A DNA stretch of 13,726 nucleotides from assembly GCA_031270615.1 (NCBI GenBank), contig JAISXE010000101.1, forward strand, positions 1 to 13,726, read 5' to 3'. Position numbers and translations under genes: made by a program. This DNA is from Spirochaetia bacterium (GTDB lineage Bacteria > Spirochaetota > Spirochaetia > DTKZ01). Under the pieces are notes generated by a model. That model made no database searches and was not told the DNA's origin. It saw only the letters and a program-made list of their open reading frames with translations. Positions 1 to 6,287 of this stretch are shown piece after piece (the first letter of the stretch is position 1; each line of letters begins with the position of its first letter).

Positions 1-1
1 G

Positions 2-232
2 GAATTGGATTTTATGGCATGGTTCATACCCCGATCCCTTTCAGACACGAACCTTTTTACGCAAACCGATGGACTTACCGGAGCAAGCTCCGGGGTATGG
101 ACCATGCCTTCCAAATCAATAGATTGTTTAATAGCTTCCTATGTAATTATTGGCAAAATGTATTTATTACACAAGGATAGCGATTTTACAGAGATAGCCA
201 AAGAATTTAAATTAAAAGTAGTAACTGAATAA
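2..232 (+). CDS. PIN-domain (VapC-like) toxin, C-terminal part, 5' end outside window
   Basis: The last 40 or so residues (from about position 107) read like the C-terminal half of a PIN-domain ribonuclease of the VapC type. They contain IDCLIASYVI, matching the conserved acidic D..IA helix, then LLHKDSDF, matching the T/H-x-D-x-DF block with the last metal-binding acidic residue, and end in LKVV. VapC proteins are Mg-dependent RNases neutralised by a partner antitoxin. The frame is open from the window edge, so the start and the N-terminal acidic residues lie outside. The ATG at position 5 is probably not the true start. The 31 codons from about 16 to 108 do not resemble a PIN domain and coincide with a palindromic element, so the gene has been invaded in frame or is a remnant. 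No antitoxin gene is visible in the window. The family call is by motif only. Confidence 0.55.
   Translation, partial: ELDFMAWFIPRSLSDTNLFTQTDGLTGASSGVWTMPSKSIDCLIASYVIIGKMYLLHKDSDFTEIAKEFKLKVVTE
16..108. repeat. 93-bp palindromic element with 18-bp inverted ends, inside the PIN gene
   Basis: The ends are near-perfect inverted repeats: GGCATGGTTCATACCCCG at 16-33 and CGGGGTATGGACCATGCC at 91-108 pair at 17 of 18 positions. The right arm overlaps a second perfect hairpin, CCGGAGC (78-84), loop AA, GCTCCGG (87-93). The length of 93 bp is exactly 31 codons, and the PIN reading frame stays open across it. This is the form expected of a small non-autonomous mobile palindrome. Its copy number elsewhere is unknown. 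Confidence 0.7.
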
Positions 233-252
233 AAACAAAAAACCACACATAA

Positions 253-346
253 CCGGACTGTTTGTGCTTCGCCGCCAGTAGGCGGCTCGGCTTCCACAAT
301 GGCCAGGTCATTCCGCCACGCTCCATTCCCACGCCAAAATGTCGAT
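253..346. repeat. GC-rich hairpin-bearing patch, possible dispersed repeat
   Basis: A GC-rich stretch sits between AT-rich flanks in the gap between the PIN remnant and the broken gene. It carries a perfect hairpin, GCCGCC (271-276), loop AGTA, GGCGGC (281-286). No convincing protein is encoded on either strand. I infer a repeat insertion from the change of composition and the hairpin, and no second copy is seen in this window. The edges are approximate. Confidence 0.3.
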
Positions 347-382
347 AGGGATATTGGGCATTATGGGAAAGCATATTTTTTA

Positions 383-400
383 ATGGAAATGGAAATGGAA
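383..400 (+). repeat. hexanucleotide tandem repeat (ATGGAA)x3
   Basis: Three perfect tandem copies of ATGGAA encode MEMEME at the possible upstream start of the broken gene. Changes in copy number would keep the reading frame, so this does not by itself act as an on/off switch. Confidence 0.7.
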
Positions 401-639
401 AAGGCTTCCCAAAATTGGATGTCAAAAGAAATAACCATCCAACATGAACAGCTTCCGAAAAATTATATATACAGTTTGTTGTTTCGGAATATATAAATGA
501 AGATGAGGATGAGGTTGTCATTCCAATAAAACAAGATGAAGAGGCGAAAAGGTTTCTCCACTATTTTGTTGGAAATTATGTGGAAAAACGAAATGAAAGT
601 ATTTTGCAAAAGATTGTTTCGTTGTTTATAAAAAAATAA
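383..639 (+). pseudogene. small frameshifted gene, unknown function
   Basis: Two adjoining frames look like one protein split by a frameshift. The first frame, from ATG 383 or 419, gives a segment ending QLPKNYIY before reaching an out-of-character tail and a stop at 494-496. The next frame, read from about 469, continues QFVVSEYINEDEDE, runs to KKIVSLF-like charged and hydrophobic sequence, and stops with TAA at 637-639. That second frame has no ATG, GTG or TTG of its own after its upstream stop at 445-447, so it cannot be an independent gene. Joining needs one extra base near the TATATA tract at 466-471, so a one-base loss there is the simplest explanation. The joined product would be about 75-85 residues, acidic in the middle. 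I do not recognise the family. Its position beside a PIN gene hints at decayed accessory DNA, but nothing shows it to be an antitoxin. Confidence 0.45.
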
Positions 640-842
640 TGGGGTATGCCACCCGCTGCGCATGGCAAGCCTGTTTGCGCTTTGGGCCTAAAGGCCGGAG
701 AGGAAAGCCGCTTGCGGGAAACACGGGCAACAGGGCGTTTGCGTTTGCAATAAGGCGGAAAACGCAAAGGCCCCCCGCAATGGCTTGGGGCAGCCCCTGG
801 GCGCGCGAGGGATTGGAGGGGGCGCTGAAAGCGCGCCCGCAG

Positions 843-893
843 GGCTGGTCACGATTTTGCGAGGCAAAATCGTTGCTCGCCCATGCATCCCGG
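843..893 (-). repeat. dispersed linker-hairpin repeat, left copy (reverse orientation)
   Basis: A perfect 10-bp hairpin, ACGATTTTGC (851-860), loop GAG, GCAAAATCGT (864-873), is flanked by sequence also found near the right end of the window in the opposite orientation. Positions 874-893 match the reverse complement of the linker at 13082-13109 with one mismatch in 20, and 843-850 match the other side of that linker. The hairpin stem is the same CGATTTTGC palindrome seen at 13061-13081. The right-hand copy is therefore inverted relative to this one, about 12.2 kb away. Confidence 0.8.
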
Positions 894-925
894 GCCGGAG
901 CGATAGCGCAGCCCCGGAAAGCCCG

Positions 926-946
926 GTTCCCGCCTTCGGCGGGAAC
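926..946. repeat. perfect 9-bp hairpin
   Basis: GTTCCCGCC (926-934), loop TTC, GGCGGGAAC (938-946). It has terminator-like stability, but no T-run follows on either side, so a role in termination is not supported. It lies at the end of the repeat cluster upstream of the smc promoter. Confidence 0.6.
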
Positions 947-1017
947 GCGCCAAAGATATTCTTCACACTTCACGGCTCATTTTTACTTTTTAAACTCCAC
1001 AGTCATTCGTCCTCCCC

Positions 1018-1046
1018 TTTACACGGCCCCCTCCTTCCGGTATGCT
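1018..1046 (+). promoter_or_regulatory. sigma70-like promoter for smc
   Basis: A -35 box TTTACA (1018-1023, 5 of 6 consensus) and a -10 box TATGCT (1041-1046, 4 of 6) are separated by 17 bases. Transcription would begin near 1053, giving a leader of about 30 nt before the GTG at 1084. The ATG at 1042 lies inside the -10 box, which is a reason to reject it as the smc start. Prediction is by eye. Confidence 0.5.
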
Positions 1047-1083
1047 ACCGTCAGATTTCATTTCGATAAAAACGGGGTTTTTC

Positions 1084-3936
1084 GTGTTTCTGAAAAGTTT
1101 AGAATTGTTTGGTTTCAAATCTTTCGCGGATAGAAGCCGTATCGAGTTTGCGGACGGGATTTCGGCGCTGCTGGGTCCGAACGGCTGCGGGAAGAGCAAT
1201 GTCGTGGATGCCATAAAATGGGTTTTGGGCGAGCAGGCGACGAAGAGCCTTCGGGCGGACAAGATGGAAGATGTTATTTTTAATGGCACGGAGACGCGCA
1301 AGCCTTTGAACGTGGCGGAGGTCGCTTTGACCCTTGCCAACGAGTCGGGTTTCCTGCCTATGGATTTTCCTGAGGTGGTGATAAAACGGCGGCTGTACCG
1401 CTCCGGCGAGAGCGAATACTATATCAACGATACCCTGGTGCGCTTGAAGGAGGTGCGGGAGCTTTTCTACGATACGGGCATTGGGAGATCGGCGTATTCG
1501 ATTATGGAGCAGGGGAAGATTGACCAGATTCTGTCGAATAAGCCGGAGGAGCGGCGGATGATTTTCGAGGAGGCCGCGGCTATCACGAAGTGCAGGGTAA
1601 AGAGCCAGGAGGCGGAGCGCAAGCTGGAGAAGGCCGAGGAAAACATGCGCCAGGTGGAGGGCATTATCGCCGAGGTCAAGCGCAGCCACGATTCCCTGAA
1701 GGTGCAGTGCGAGAAGACTTTGCGCCACAGGGAATTGAGGGAGGAATGTTTCGGGCTTGATCGCGATGTCCAACTGCTGCGCCTGCGGGGTTTCCTTGAG
1801 GCGCAGGAGGAGAAAAAGACCGCCCTGGCCGGGAAGACCGCCCGCAGGGACGGGATAAAAAAGGAAATCGACGGGCTGAACGAGTTCCTGGAAAAAAACC
1901 TTGATTCGGTGAACGCGATGGAGTCGAGGTTTTCCGAAAACCAGAACAGGATTTACGAGTTCGGTTTGGAGAAACAGAGCCTGGAACGGCAGGACCGCAT
2001 GCTGGCGGAACGGCTTTCGGATTTCGAGGCGAAGATCGCCGCGGACGAGGCCCGGGAAAAATCCATCCAGGAAAAAATCGCGGGGCTTTTGCAGGAATCC
2101 GGGCAGGGGAAAAAGGCCTTGGAAGAGGCGAAGGCCCGCATTGCCGAGATCGACGGGAATATCGCGGCCTTCGAGGAGTCCGTGCGGGCCTCCGGCGAGC
2201 GTATGCTGGAAAACCAGAAGGCGATCCAGGCCCTGGAGGGGGAGATCCACCGGCTGGAAGAGCAGGACGAGACGCTGCGCGGCGACTTGCGGGGGATCAC
2301 CGATACCATCGTGGAGGAGCTTGACCGGCGGCTCAAGGAATCGGGCTACTCCTCCCAGGAGAAGTCCCGCCTGGAAGAGGAGCTGGATACGTCCCTGGAG
2401 GCGGTGCGCATCCAGCTTGAGGGGAAGAGCCGGGTCCTGGAGGACGCGCTTGCCGTGGGGGATGCCGCCGAATACGAGAAACTCCTGCGGGCCGCGCTTG
2501 AGTCCCTGCGCGGGCTTCGCGAAAAAATCGGGGCTTTCGGCGAGAAGCTCGCGCTGTTCAAAAAGCAGTCGCCGTCCTTCATCGACGAGTTCCTGGCCCC
2601 CCAGGGCATCATCACCCGCAAGCGCGAGATCGACGAGCGCATCGCCGAGGCCCGCGCCCAGGTGCGGGAAAACCGCCAGGCCATCGCGGGCCTGCGCGCG
2701 GAAAACACGAGCCTTTCCCAGAAGGTTGACGAATACCGCAAAACGCTTGAAGAGCTGAGGCTCGGCAGGGAGCGGCTGAGGGCCCAGGCCGCCGGGGTGG
2801 AGGAGAATATCGCCAGGCTCCGGCAGGAAGAGGAGGCCCAGAAAAAGCTGCTGCGGGAAACGGCGGAGGATATTTCCCGCTCGCGGCAGCGGATTGCCGA
2901 TATCAACCTGGAAAAGGAGGGGATCGGGCACAAACGCCAGGCGCTTGAGCAGTCGGAGGAAAAAACGCGCAAAGAGCTGGAGGGGCTGAAGGCTTCCATT
3001 TCGGAGCGGCAGGAAGAATACGCCGCGAAGGAAAAAAAGCTGAAGGCCCGGATGGAGGATTTGGGGAAAACCCAGGAAAGCGTGGACAAGACCCAGCTTG
3101 ATCTGAACACGACCGCAATCGAGATACGCAGCATATACGAAAACTTCCTGGAGCGCCATTCCCGCGATTTGACGGAATTCGAGAGCCGCATCTACGAGAT
3201 CACAAAGCCCGCCAAGGAGCTGCGCGACAGGCTGGCGGAGCTGCGGGAGGAGGAGCGCAAACTCGCGCCGGTGGTGAATTACATGGCGCCGGAGCAGTTC
3301 GCCGCTGTCAAGGAGCGCTACGATTTTCTTGTAAACCAGTTGGAGGACGCGAAAAAGGCAAAGGAGTATCTTCAGCAGGTGGCCCAGCAGGCCCGCGACG
3401 AATCGACCACGCTTTTTCTTTCCACCTTCCAGAAAATCCGCAGCAACTTCCACTTGATGTTCCGCAGGCTGTTCGGCGGGGGCAGGGCGGAAATCCGCCT
3501 GAGCGATTCCGAAAAGGTGCTTGAGTCCGGCATCGAGATTCTGGCCCAGCCTCCGGGGAAGAACCTGGAGAGCATTGCCCTCCTGTCCGGGGGGGAGCGT
3601 TCCCTGACGGCGGTTGCCCTGCTTTTCGCGACTTATATGGTGCGGCCTTCGCCTTTCTGCCTTCTTGACGAGATGGACGCGGCCCTTGACGAAAGCAATG
3701 TGGGGCGCTTCGTGGCCATGCTGATGGAATTCGGGACAAAATCGCAGTTCGTCGTCATCACCCACAACAAGAAAACCATGACTGGCGCAAAGACCCTGTT
3801 GGGTGTTACAATGCAGGAATCGGGGGTTTCGACAATCGTTTCCATACGGGCTGACGGCCCCCCCGAGAAGGAACCTGGGAAGGAAGCCGGGAAAGAAATT
3901 GAAGAACCTGAAGAAACTGAAAAACAGAATGCTTAA
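1084..3936 (+). CDS. smc: chromosome condensation ATPase SMC, 950 aa, no recognisable hinge
   Basis: This is an SMC-type ATPase that organises the chromosome, normally as a dimer with ScpA and ScpB; no scp gene is in the window. The GTG start at 1084 places the canonical opening FLKSLELFGFKSF at residues 2-14; the ATG at 1042 falls in the promoter. Walker A is GPNGCGKS (31-38), the signature is LSGGE (834-838), Walker B is CLLDEMDAALDE (859-870), and an ITHNK switch follows. Two long coiled-coil arms fill about 160-420 and 515-770. Between them, where bacterial SMCs of about 1180 residues carry a hinge of about 170 residues with glycine-rich motifs, there is only a short break around SGYSS (420-424) and a linker SPSFIDEFLAPQGI (496-509). 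No CxxC zinc hook is present, which argues against SbcC/Rad50. The C-terminus is Glu/Lys-rich. The ribosome-binding site is weak (ACGGGG, 1072-1077). Identity is near certain; hinge absence is read by eye. Confidence 0.95.
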   Translation: MFLKSLELFGFKSFADRSRIEFADGISALLGPNGCGKSNVVDAIKWVLGEQATKSLRADKMEDVIFNGTETRKPLNVAEVALTLANESGFLPMDFPEVVIKRRLYRSGESEYYINDTLVRLKEVRELFYDTGIGRSAYSIMEQGKIDQILSNKPEERRMIFEEAAAITKCRVKSQEAERKLEKAEENMRQVEGIIAEVKRSHDSLKVQCEKTLRHRELREECFGLDRDVQLLRLRGFLEAQEEKKTALAGKTARRDGIKKEIDGLNEFLEKNLDSVNAMESRFSENQNRIYEFGLEKQSLERQDRMLAERLSDFEAKIAADEAREKSIQEKIAGLLQESGQGKKALEEAKARIAEIDGNIAAFEESVRASGERMLENQKAIQALEGEIHRLEEQDETLRGDLRGITDTIVEELDRRLKESGYSSQEKSRLEEELDTSLEAVRIQLEGKSRVLEDALAVGDAAEYEKLLRAALESLRGLREKIGAFGEKLALFKKQSPSFIDEFLAPQGIITRKREIDERIAEARAQVRENRQAIAGLRAENTSLSQKVDEYRKTLEELRLGRERLRAQAAGVEENIARLRQEEEAQKKLLRETAEDISRSRQRIADINLEKEGIGHKRQALEQSEEKTRKELEGLKASISERQEEYAAKEKKLKARMEDLGKTQESVDKTQLDLNTTAIEIRSIYENFLERHSRDLTEFESRIYEITKPAKELRDRLAELREEERKLAPVVNYMAPEQFAAVKERYDFLVNQLEDAKKAKEYLQQVAQQARDESTTLFLSTFQKIRSNFHLMFRRLFGGGRAEIRLSDSEKVLESGIEILAQPPGKNLESIALLSGGERSLTAVALLFATYMVRPSPFCLLDEMDAALDESNVGRFVAMLMEFGTKSQFVVITHNKKTMTGAKTLLGVTMQESGVSTIVSIRADGPPEKEPGKEAGKEIEEPEETEKQNA

Positions 3937-4282
3937 GAGCAGGAAAAAAGTTTTTGCCATCGGTCTTGGGGCGGGGGCGCTGCTGGCTTTTTCGATTGTT
4001 TTTTCGGTGTTTGTTCTGTATGAGGCGCCGGGGCCGCAGGAGCTTCCGTCCCTGGCGGAAAAGGGGCCGCCTGCCGCCGAAATATCGGTGTATGACTTTG
4101 CCTTGCCCGACGAGGTGGAAAGATTCCTTGCCCCTCGGCCCTGGTATTTCCGCGAACCAAAAAGACCCTGGACGGAAAAAGATTCGGAGGAATTTTTCGT
4201 TGACCCCCGGGGCCTTGCCGCCGGGGTCCTTGAATGGCAAAACCGGCGCAAGCTGGATGACATATTCAGGAAAATTCCGTAA
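3929..4282 (+). CDS. small single-pass membrane protein, unknown function
   Basis: The ATG at 3929 overlaps the end of smc by 8 bp (ATGCTTAA), so translation is probably coupled to smc. The 117-residue product begins with a basic stretch, MLKSRKK, followed by one hydrophobic segment at about 9-31. After it come a Pro/Gly-rich linker and a conserved-looking extracytoplasmic part of about 65 residues with motifs such as VYDFALPDEVERFLAPRPW and a charged C-terminal helix EWQNRRKLDDIF. The positive-inside rule predicts N-in, C-out. I do not recognise the family. Its fixed linkage to smc and to the next lipoprotein gene, which also acts outside the cytoplasmic membrane, suggests an envelope role rather than a direct role in chromosome folding. 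A longer reading from 3803 in the same frame would lie almost wholly inside smc and is not supported. Confidence 0.75.
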   Translation: MLKSRKKVFAIGLGAGALLAFSIVFSVFVLYEAPGPQELPSLAEKGPPAAEISVYDFALPDEVERFLAPRPWYFREPKRPWTEKDSEEFFVDPRGLAAGVLEWQNRRKLDDIFRKIP

Positions 4283-4284
4283 AC

Positions 4285-4292
4285 GGGAGGAG
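4285..4292 (+). promoter_or_regulatory. ribosome-binding site fixing the GTG start at 4302
   Basis: GGGAGGAG lies 9 bases before GTG 4302. The next GTG upstream, at 4294, is in another frame, and the open frame before 4282 overlaps the preceding gene. This site therefore decides the lipoprotein start. Confidence 0.65.
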
Positions 4293-4301
4293 CGTGGGGG
4301 A

Positions 4302-5531
4302 GTGGTCTGCCGGGGGACAAAGGGCCTTTTCAATTTTTTGGGTATTCTTTCTCTTTTTCTGGGATCCTGCGTTTCGCTTCCAGAGGGCATTCTGGATTCC
4401 GCCTTGCCGCCGCCCGAAGCGGACAGAAGCCGGATAGAGATGCTTGAGCCTGTTCCCGAACCCGAACCCGTGCCTGAAGTTTCCGGGGAGCGCCTTTCCG
4501 CGCCACCGGCCGCCGCGTTCCCTTTGCCCGAACCATCCCCCTGGGCCGACACGCCCCAGCAGGAAGAGGACGGGGGCATTGCCGGCGTTCCTCCTACAGA
4601 ACCCGTGCCGCCTGTGGAACCCGTGCCGCCTGTGCCGCAAAGCCCGGTTCCCGTTCCTCCCCCTCCCGCCACGGCCCCAGCGCCTTCGCGGGAACCCCCG
4701 CCGGGGCCTGTTCCCGAAAAGGGGCCGGAAACGCCTCCCGGCCCGGACAAAACGGGAACCCTGCCTCCGGCGGCCCCTGCCGGTACCGGGAGCGGCGATT
4801 ATTTTCCGCCTTCCGCAGGGGCCGCGACAATCACGACAGGGACCAGGCGGCGCGTTTCCGGCATTGTGGGAAGCCCGGTCACCATTACCCTGCCCGGTAT
4901 CGGCTGGATCTATTTGCCGACTGCGGACGCCGAGGGGAAAATCCGCTATGTGGGAAAGGTCATGGAGGAGGGGAACACGGTGTTCTCCTTTGCCCTTCTT
5001 GAAAAGGGCGATTACAACCTGAAGTTCCAGCAGCAGGATCTTGCGGCTAACACCATGCGTTACAATGAGGTTGACCTTGCCGTAAACCCGCCTGAATCCG
5101 CGGCGCGGCCCCCGCAGCCTCCCGCGCCGGCGGCGCCAGCGGCGCCGCCGGTCCCTGCCGTGCCCCCGGCCCAGCCAGGCCCCCCGCCGCAGGCTTCCCC
5201 GCCGCCTCCGGTTCTTCCTTCCCCGGCGGCTGGCTCCCAGGATGGGGAAAGCGAGCTGGGCAGGCTTCAAAGGCTGGTCCGGGAAGGCCAAAGGGAGGCG
5301 TTGGCGCAGCTTGAGAAGTATGTGGCCGATCATCAAACGGAGCTTGAGGACCTTGACGGGCTGTATTTTTCCCTCGCGAAGATGTTCGAGCAGGACGGCC
5401 CCGCGCGGGACATGAAAAAATCCCTTTTGTATTACGAGAAGGTGCGGGACCTTTTTCCTTTAAGCAGGTTCTGGACCGAGTCCGACACAAAAAGCCGTTA
5501 CATCAGGCTTAATTATTTTGATATCCGGTGA
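4302..5531 (+). CDS. proline-rich lipoprotein with C-terminal helical (TPR-like) domain
   Basis: The GTG start at 4302 follows a strong ribosome-binding site. The first 22 residues form a signal peptide with a hydrophobic core (LFNFLGILSLFL) ending in a loose spirochaetal lipobox LGS-C, with the modified cysteine at 23. Residues of about 29-165 are very proline-rich (EPEPVPEV and tandem EPVPPV). A globular, probably beta domain at about 166-265 contains GSPVTITLPGIGWIYLP and a GDYNLKFQQQD stretch. A second proline-rich linker covers about 266-310. The last 95 or so residues are amphipathic helices resembling one or two TPR units (LYFSLAKMFEQ, SLLYYEKVRDLFP). The mature protein of about 387 residues would be membrane-anchored, with extended linkers able to span periplasmic space. 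TPR-like ends usually bind partner proteins. It lies 19 bp after the membrane protein gene, in the smc block. The specific function is unknown. Confidence 0.8.
   Translation: MVCRGTKGLFNFLGILSLFLGSCVSLPEGILDSALPPPEADRSRIEMLEPVPEPEPVPEVSGERLSAPPAAAFPLPEPSPWADTPQQEEDGGIAGVPPTEPVPPVEPVPPVPQSPVPVPPPPATAPAPSREPPPGPVPEKGPETPPGPDKTGTLPPAAPAGTGSGDYFPPSAGAATITTGTRRRVSGIVGSPVTITLPGIGWIYLPTADAEGKIRYVGKVMEEGNTVFSFALLEKGDYNLKFQQQDLAANTMRYNEVDLAVNPPESAARPPQPPAPAAPAAPPVPAVPPAQPGPPPQASPPPPVLPSPAAGSQDGESELGRLQRLVREGQREALAQLEKYVADHQTELEDLDGLYFSLAKMFEQDGPARDMKKSLLYYEKVRDLFPLSRFWTESDTKSRYIRLNYFDIR
4599..4634 (+). repeat. 18-bp perfect tandem duplication in the proline-rich linker
   Basis: GAACCCGTGCCGCCTGTG occurs twice back to back (4599-4616 and 4617-4634), in frame, encoding EPVPPV twice. 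It is consistent with linker length changing by replication slippage. Confidence 0.85.
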
Positions 5532-5533
5532 GA

Positions 5534-5678
5534 CTGTCCCAAAACCCCAGGGGGTTTCCTCCCTGCGGCGATCCGGGGGCGTTACGGGGGTGGCAAACCC
5601 CCGTAGAGGGGGTAGCGGAAGACCGCAGGGCTGGAGCGTGGGGGGAGGCTTCCCCCCCTGAACAGGGTTTTGGAACAG
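5534..5678. repeat. 145-bp element with 14-bp terminal inverted repeats
   Basis: The left end CTGTCCCAAAACCC (5534-5547) and right end GGGTTTTGGAACAG (5665-5678) pair at 13 of 14 positions. Two perfect hairpins lie inside: TACGGGGG (5583-5590) with CCCCCGTA (5598-5605), and GGGGGGA (5640-5646) with TCCCCCC (5651-5657). No coding capacity is visible. It starts three bases after the lipoprotein stop codon and separates the smc block from the MoxR block. It looks like a MITE-type or palindromic intergenic repeat. The hairpins might also terminate or stabilise the upstream transcript, but no T-run follows them. Confidence 0.7.
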
Positions 5679-5699
5679 GCTCCGGTAATAAAATAGTAT

Positions 5700-5721
5700 T
5701 TTAGAAACCGGGGTTTCTAAA
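5700..5721. promoter_or_regulatory. 10-bp perfect dyad, operator-like, with weak promoter boxes
   Basis: TTTAGAAACC (5700-5709) and GGTTTCTAAA (5712-5721) form a perfect dyad with a 2-base centre, about 50 bp before the DUF5362 start. Possible promoter boxes are poor: TTGGAA (5670-5675) with TAGTAT (5694-5699), or TAAACA (5718-5723) with TATAGC (5742-5747), both with 18-base spacing. The second pair would put the dyad over the -35 box, as expected of a repressor site. A further hairpin, TAGCAG (5744-5749) with CTGCTA (5756-5761), touches the ribosome-binding site. The dyad is certain, but the regulatory role is inference. Confidence 0.4.
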
Positions 5722-5760
5722 CAACCCTAATGCCGTTTTGTTATAGCAGGAAGAACTGCT

Positions 5761-5767
5761 AAGGAGG
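5761..5767 (+). promoter_or_regulatory. consensus ribosome-binding site
   Basis: AAGGAGG ends four bases before the ATG at 5772. It is the strongest such site in the window, at the head of the seven-gene MoxR block. The downstream genes of the block mostly rely on stop/start overlap. Confidence 0.75.
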
Positions 5768-5771
5768 AACA

Positions 5772-6287
5772 ATGTCAGATATGAATCCGTACCAAAGCCC
5801 TGAAACGGATGTCAGCGCGGTAAAGCCGATGCTCTGTTCAGGCATGGTTACGCCGACCATGCGGAATTACCTGAAGGGGGCTTCCGGCTGGATGCGTTTT
5901 ATGGGGATCGTGGGGTTTATCTCCTGCGGTTTCATGGTTTTGGTCGGCGGTTTTATGATGTTGCTGCCGGCCATCTTCATGCAACTGCACGAATTTGATG
6001 CCGGGGATATGGCCAACTTCCCCGGTTTCATCGGGGCGATGGGAGGTTTTCTGTACCTCGTCATAGCGGCGCTTGGCTTTTTTCCCGCCTTTTTTCTGTA
6101 CCGGGCCGGGGCAAGAATCCGCGACTACACGCGCACGGACGCTGATTTCGATTTGGAGGAGGCGCTGCGCAACAACAAGGCTTTCTGGAAATTTGTGAGC
6201 ATCCTTACCATCGTCAGCATCGCCCTGGTTCCCGTAATGGTTATCATCGGAATCGTCGCGGCGCTGAGTTCGGCGGCTTTCATGTGA
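5772..6287 (+). CDS. DUF5362-like multi-pass membrane protein
   Basis: A 171-residue membrane protein heads the MoxR block. It opens with the MNPYQSPETD-type motif (residues 4-13) common to several small bacterial membrane protein families. A cytoplasmic stretch follows, then hydrophobic segments at about 42-70, 86-111 and 139-168, the first long enough to be two short passes. A loop between the second and third carries RAGARIRDYTRTDADFDLEEAL, a basic then acidic amphipathic segment. This architecture fits DUF5362, a family without assigned function; the assignment is from memory of motif and topology. The start is fixed by AAGGAGG at 5761-5767. Its stop overlaps the next start (ATGTGA), so it is probably co-translated with the RDD gene and is part of the same membrane machinery. 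Confidence 0.7.
   Translation: MSDMNPYQSPETDVSAVKPMLCSGMVTPTMRNYLKGASGWMRFMGIVGFISCGFMVLVGGFMMLLPAIFMQLHEFDAGDMANFPGFIGAMGGFLYLVIAALGFFPAFFLYRAGARIRDYTRTDADFDLEEALRNNKAFWKFVSILTIVSIALVPVMVIIGIVAALSSAAFM

Larger units (their letters stand above)
640..1017. other. gene-free, hairpin-rich intergenic region before smc
   Basis: I see no credible gene here on either strand. The open frames that cross it lack ribosome-binding sites and any recognisable domain. The sequence is GC-rich, unlike the AT-rich part to its left, and is packed with inverted repeats: GGCC-TAAA-GGCC near 687, GGGGC-A-GCCCC near 787, a GCGCT-GAA-AGCGC hairpin near 823, and the two long hairpins listed separately at 851-873 and 926-946. 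From about 955 to 1017 it becomes AT-rich again and leads into the smc promoter. It is best read as a cluster of inserted palindromic repeats. Confidence 0.6.

Noticed and set aside
926..946. Factor-independent terminator
   Set aside because: The hairpin is perfect, but neither side is followed by a T-run and no gene ends just before it.
1042..1083. ATG 1042 as the smc start
   Set aside because: It lies inside the -10 box of the promoter and would add 14 residues before the conserved FLKSLELFGFKSF opening. GTG 1084 gives the normal family N-terminus.
639..1133. Coding sequence in the region before smc
   Set aside because: Several overlapping open frames exist on both strands, but they arise from GC-rich palindromic repeats, lack ribosome-binding sites, and one runs through the smc promoter into another frame of smc.
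1099..4320. A 1073-codon open frame on the minus strand opposite smc
   Set aside because: It is the antisense shadow of a GC-rich, GAG/AAG/CAG-rich coiled-coil gene. Its translation is Leu/Arg/Phe-rich without domains, and the + strand reading is unmistakably SMC.
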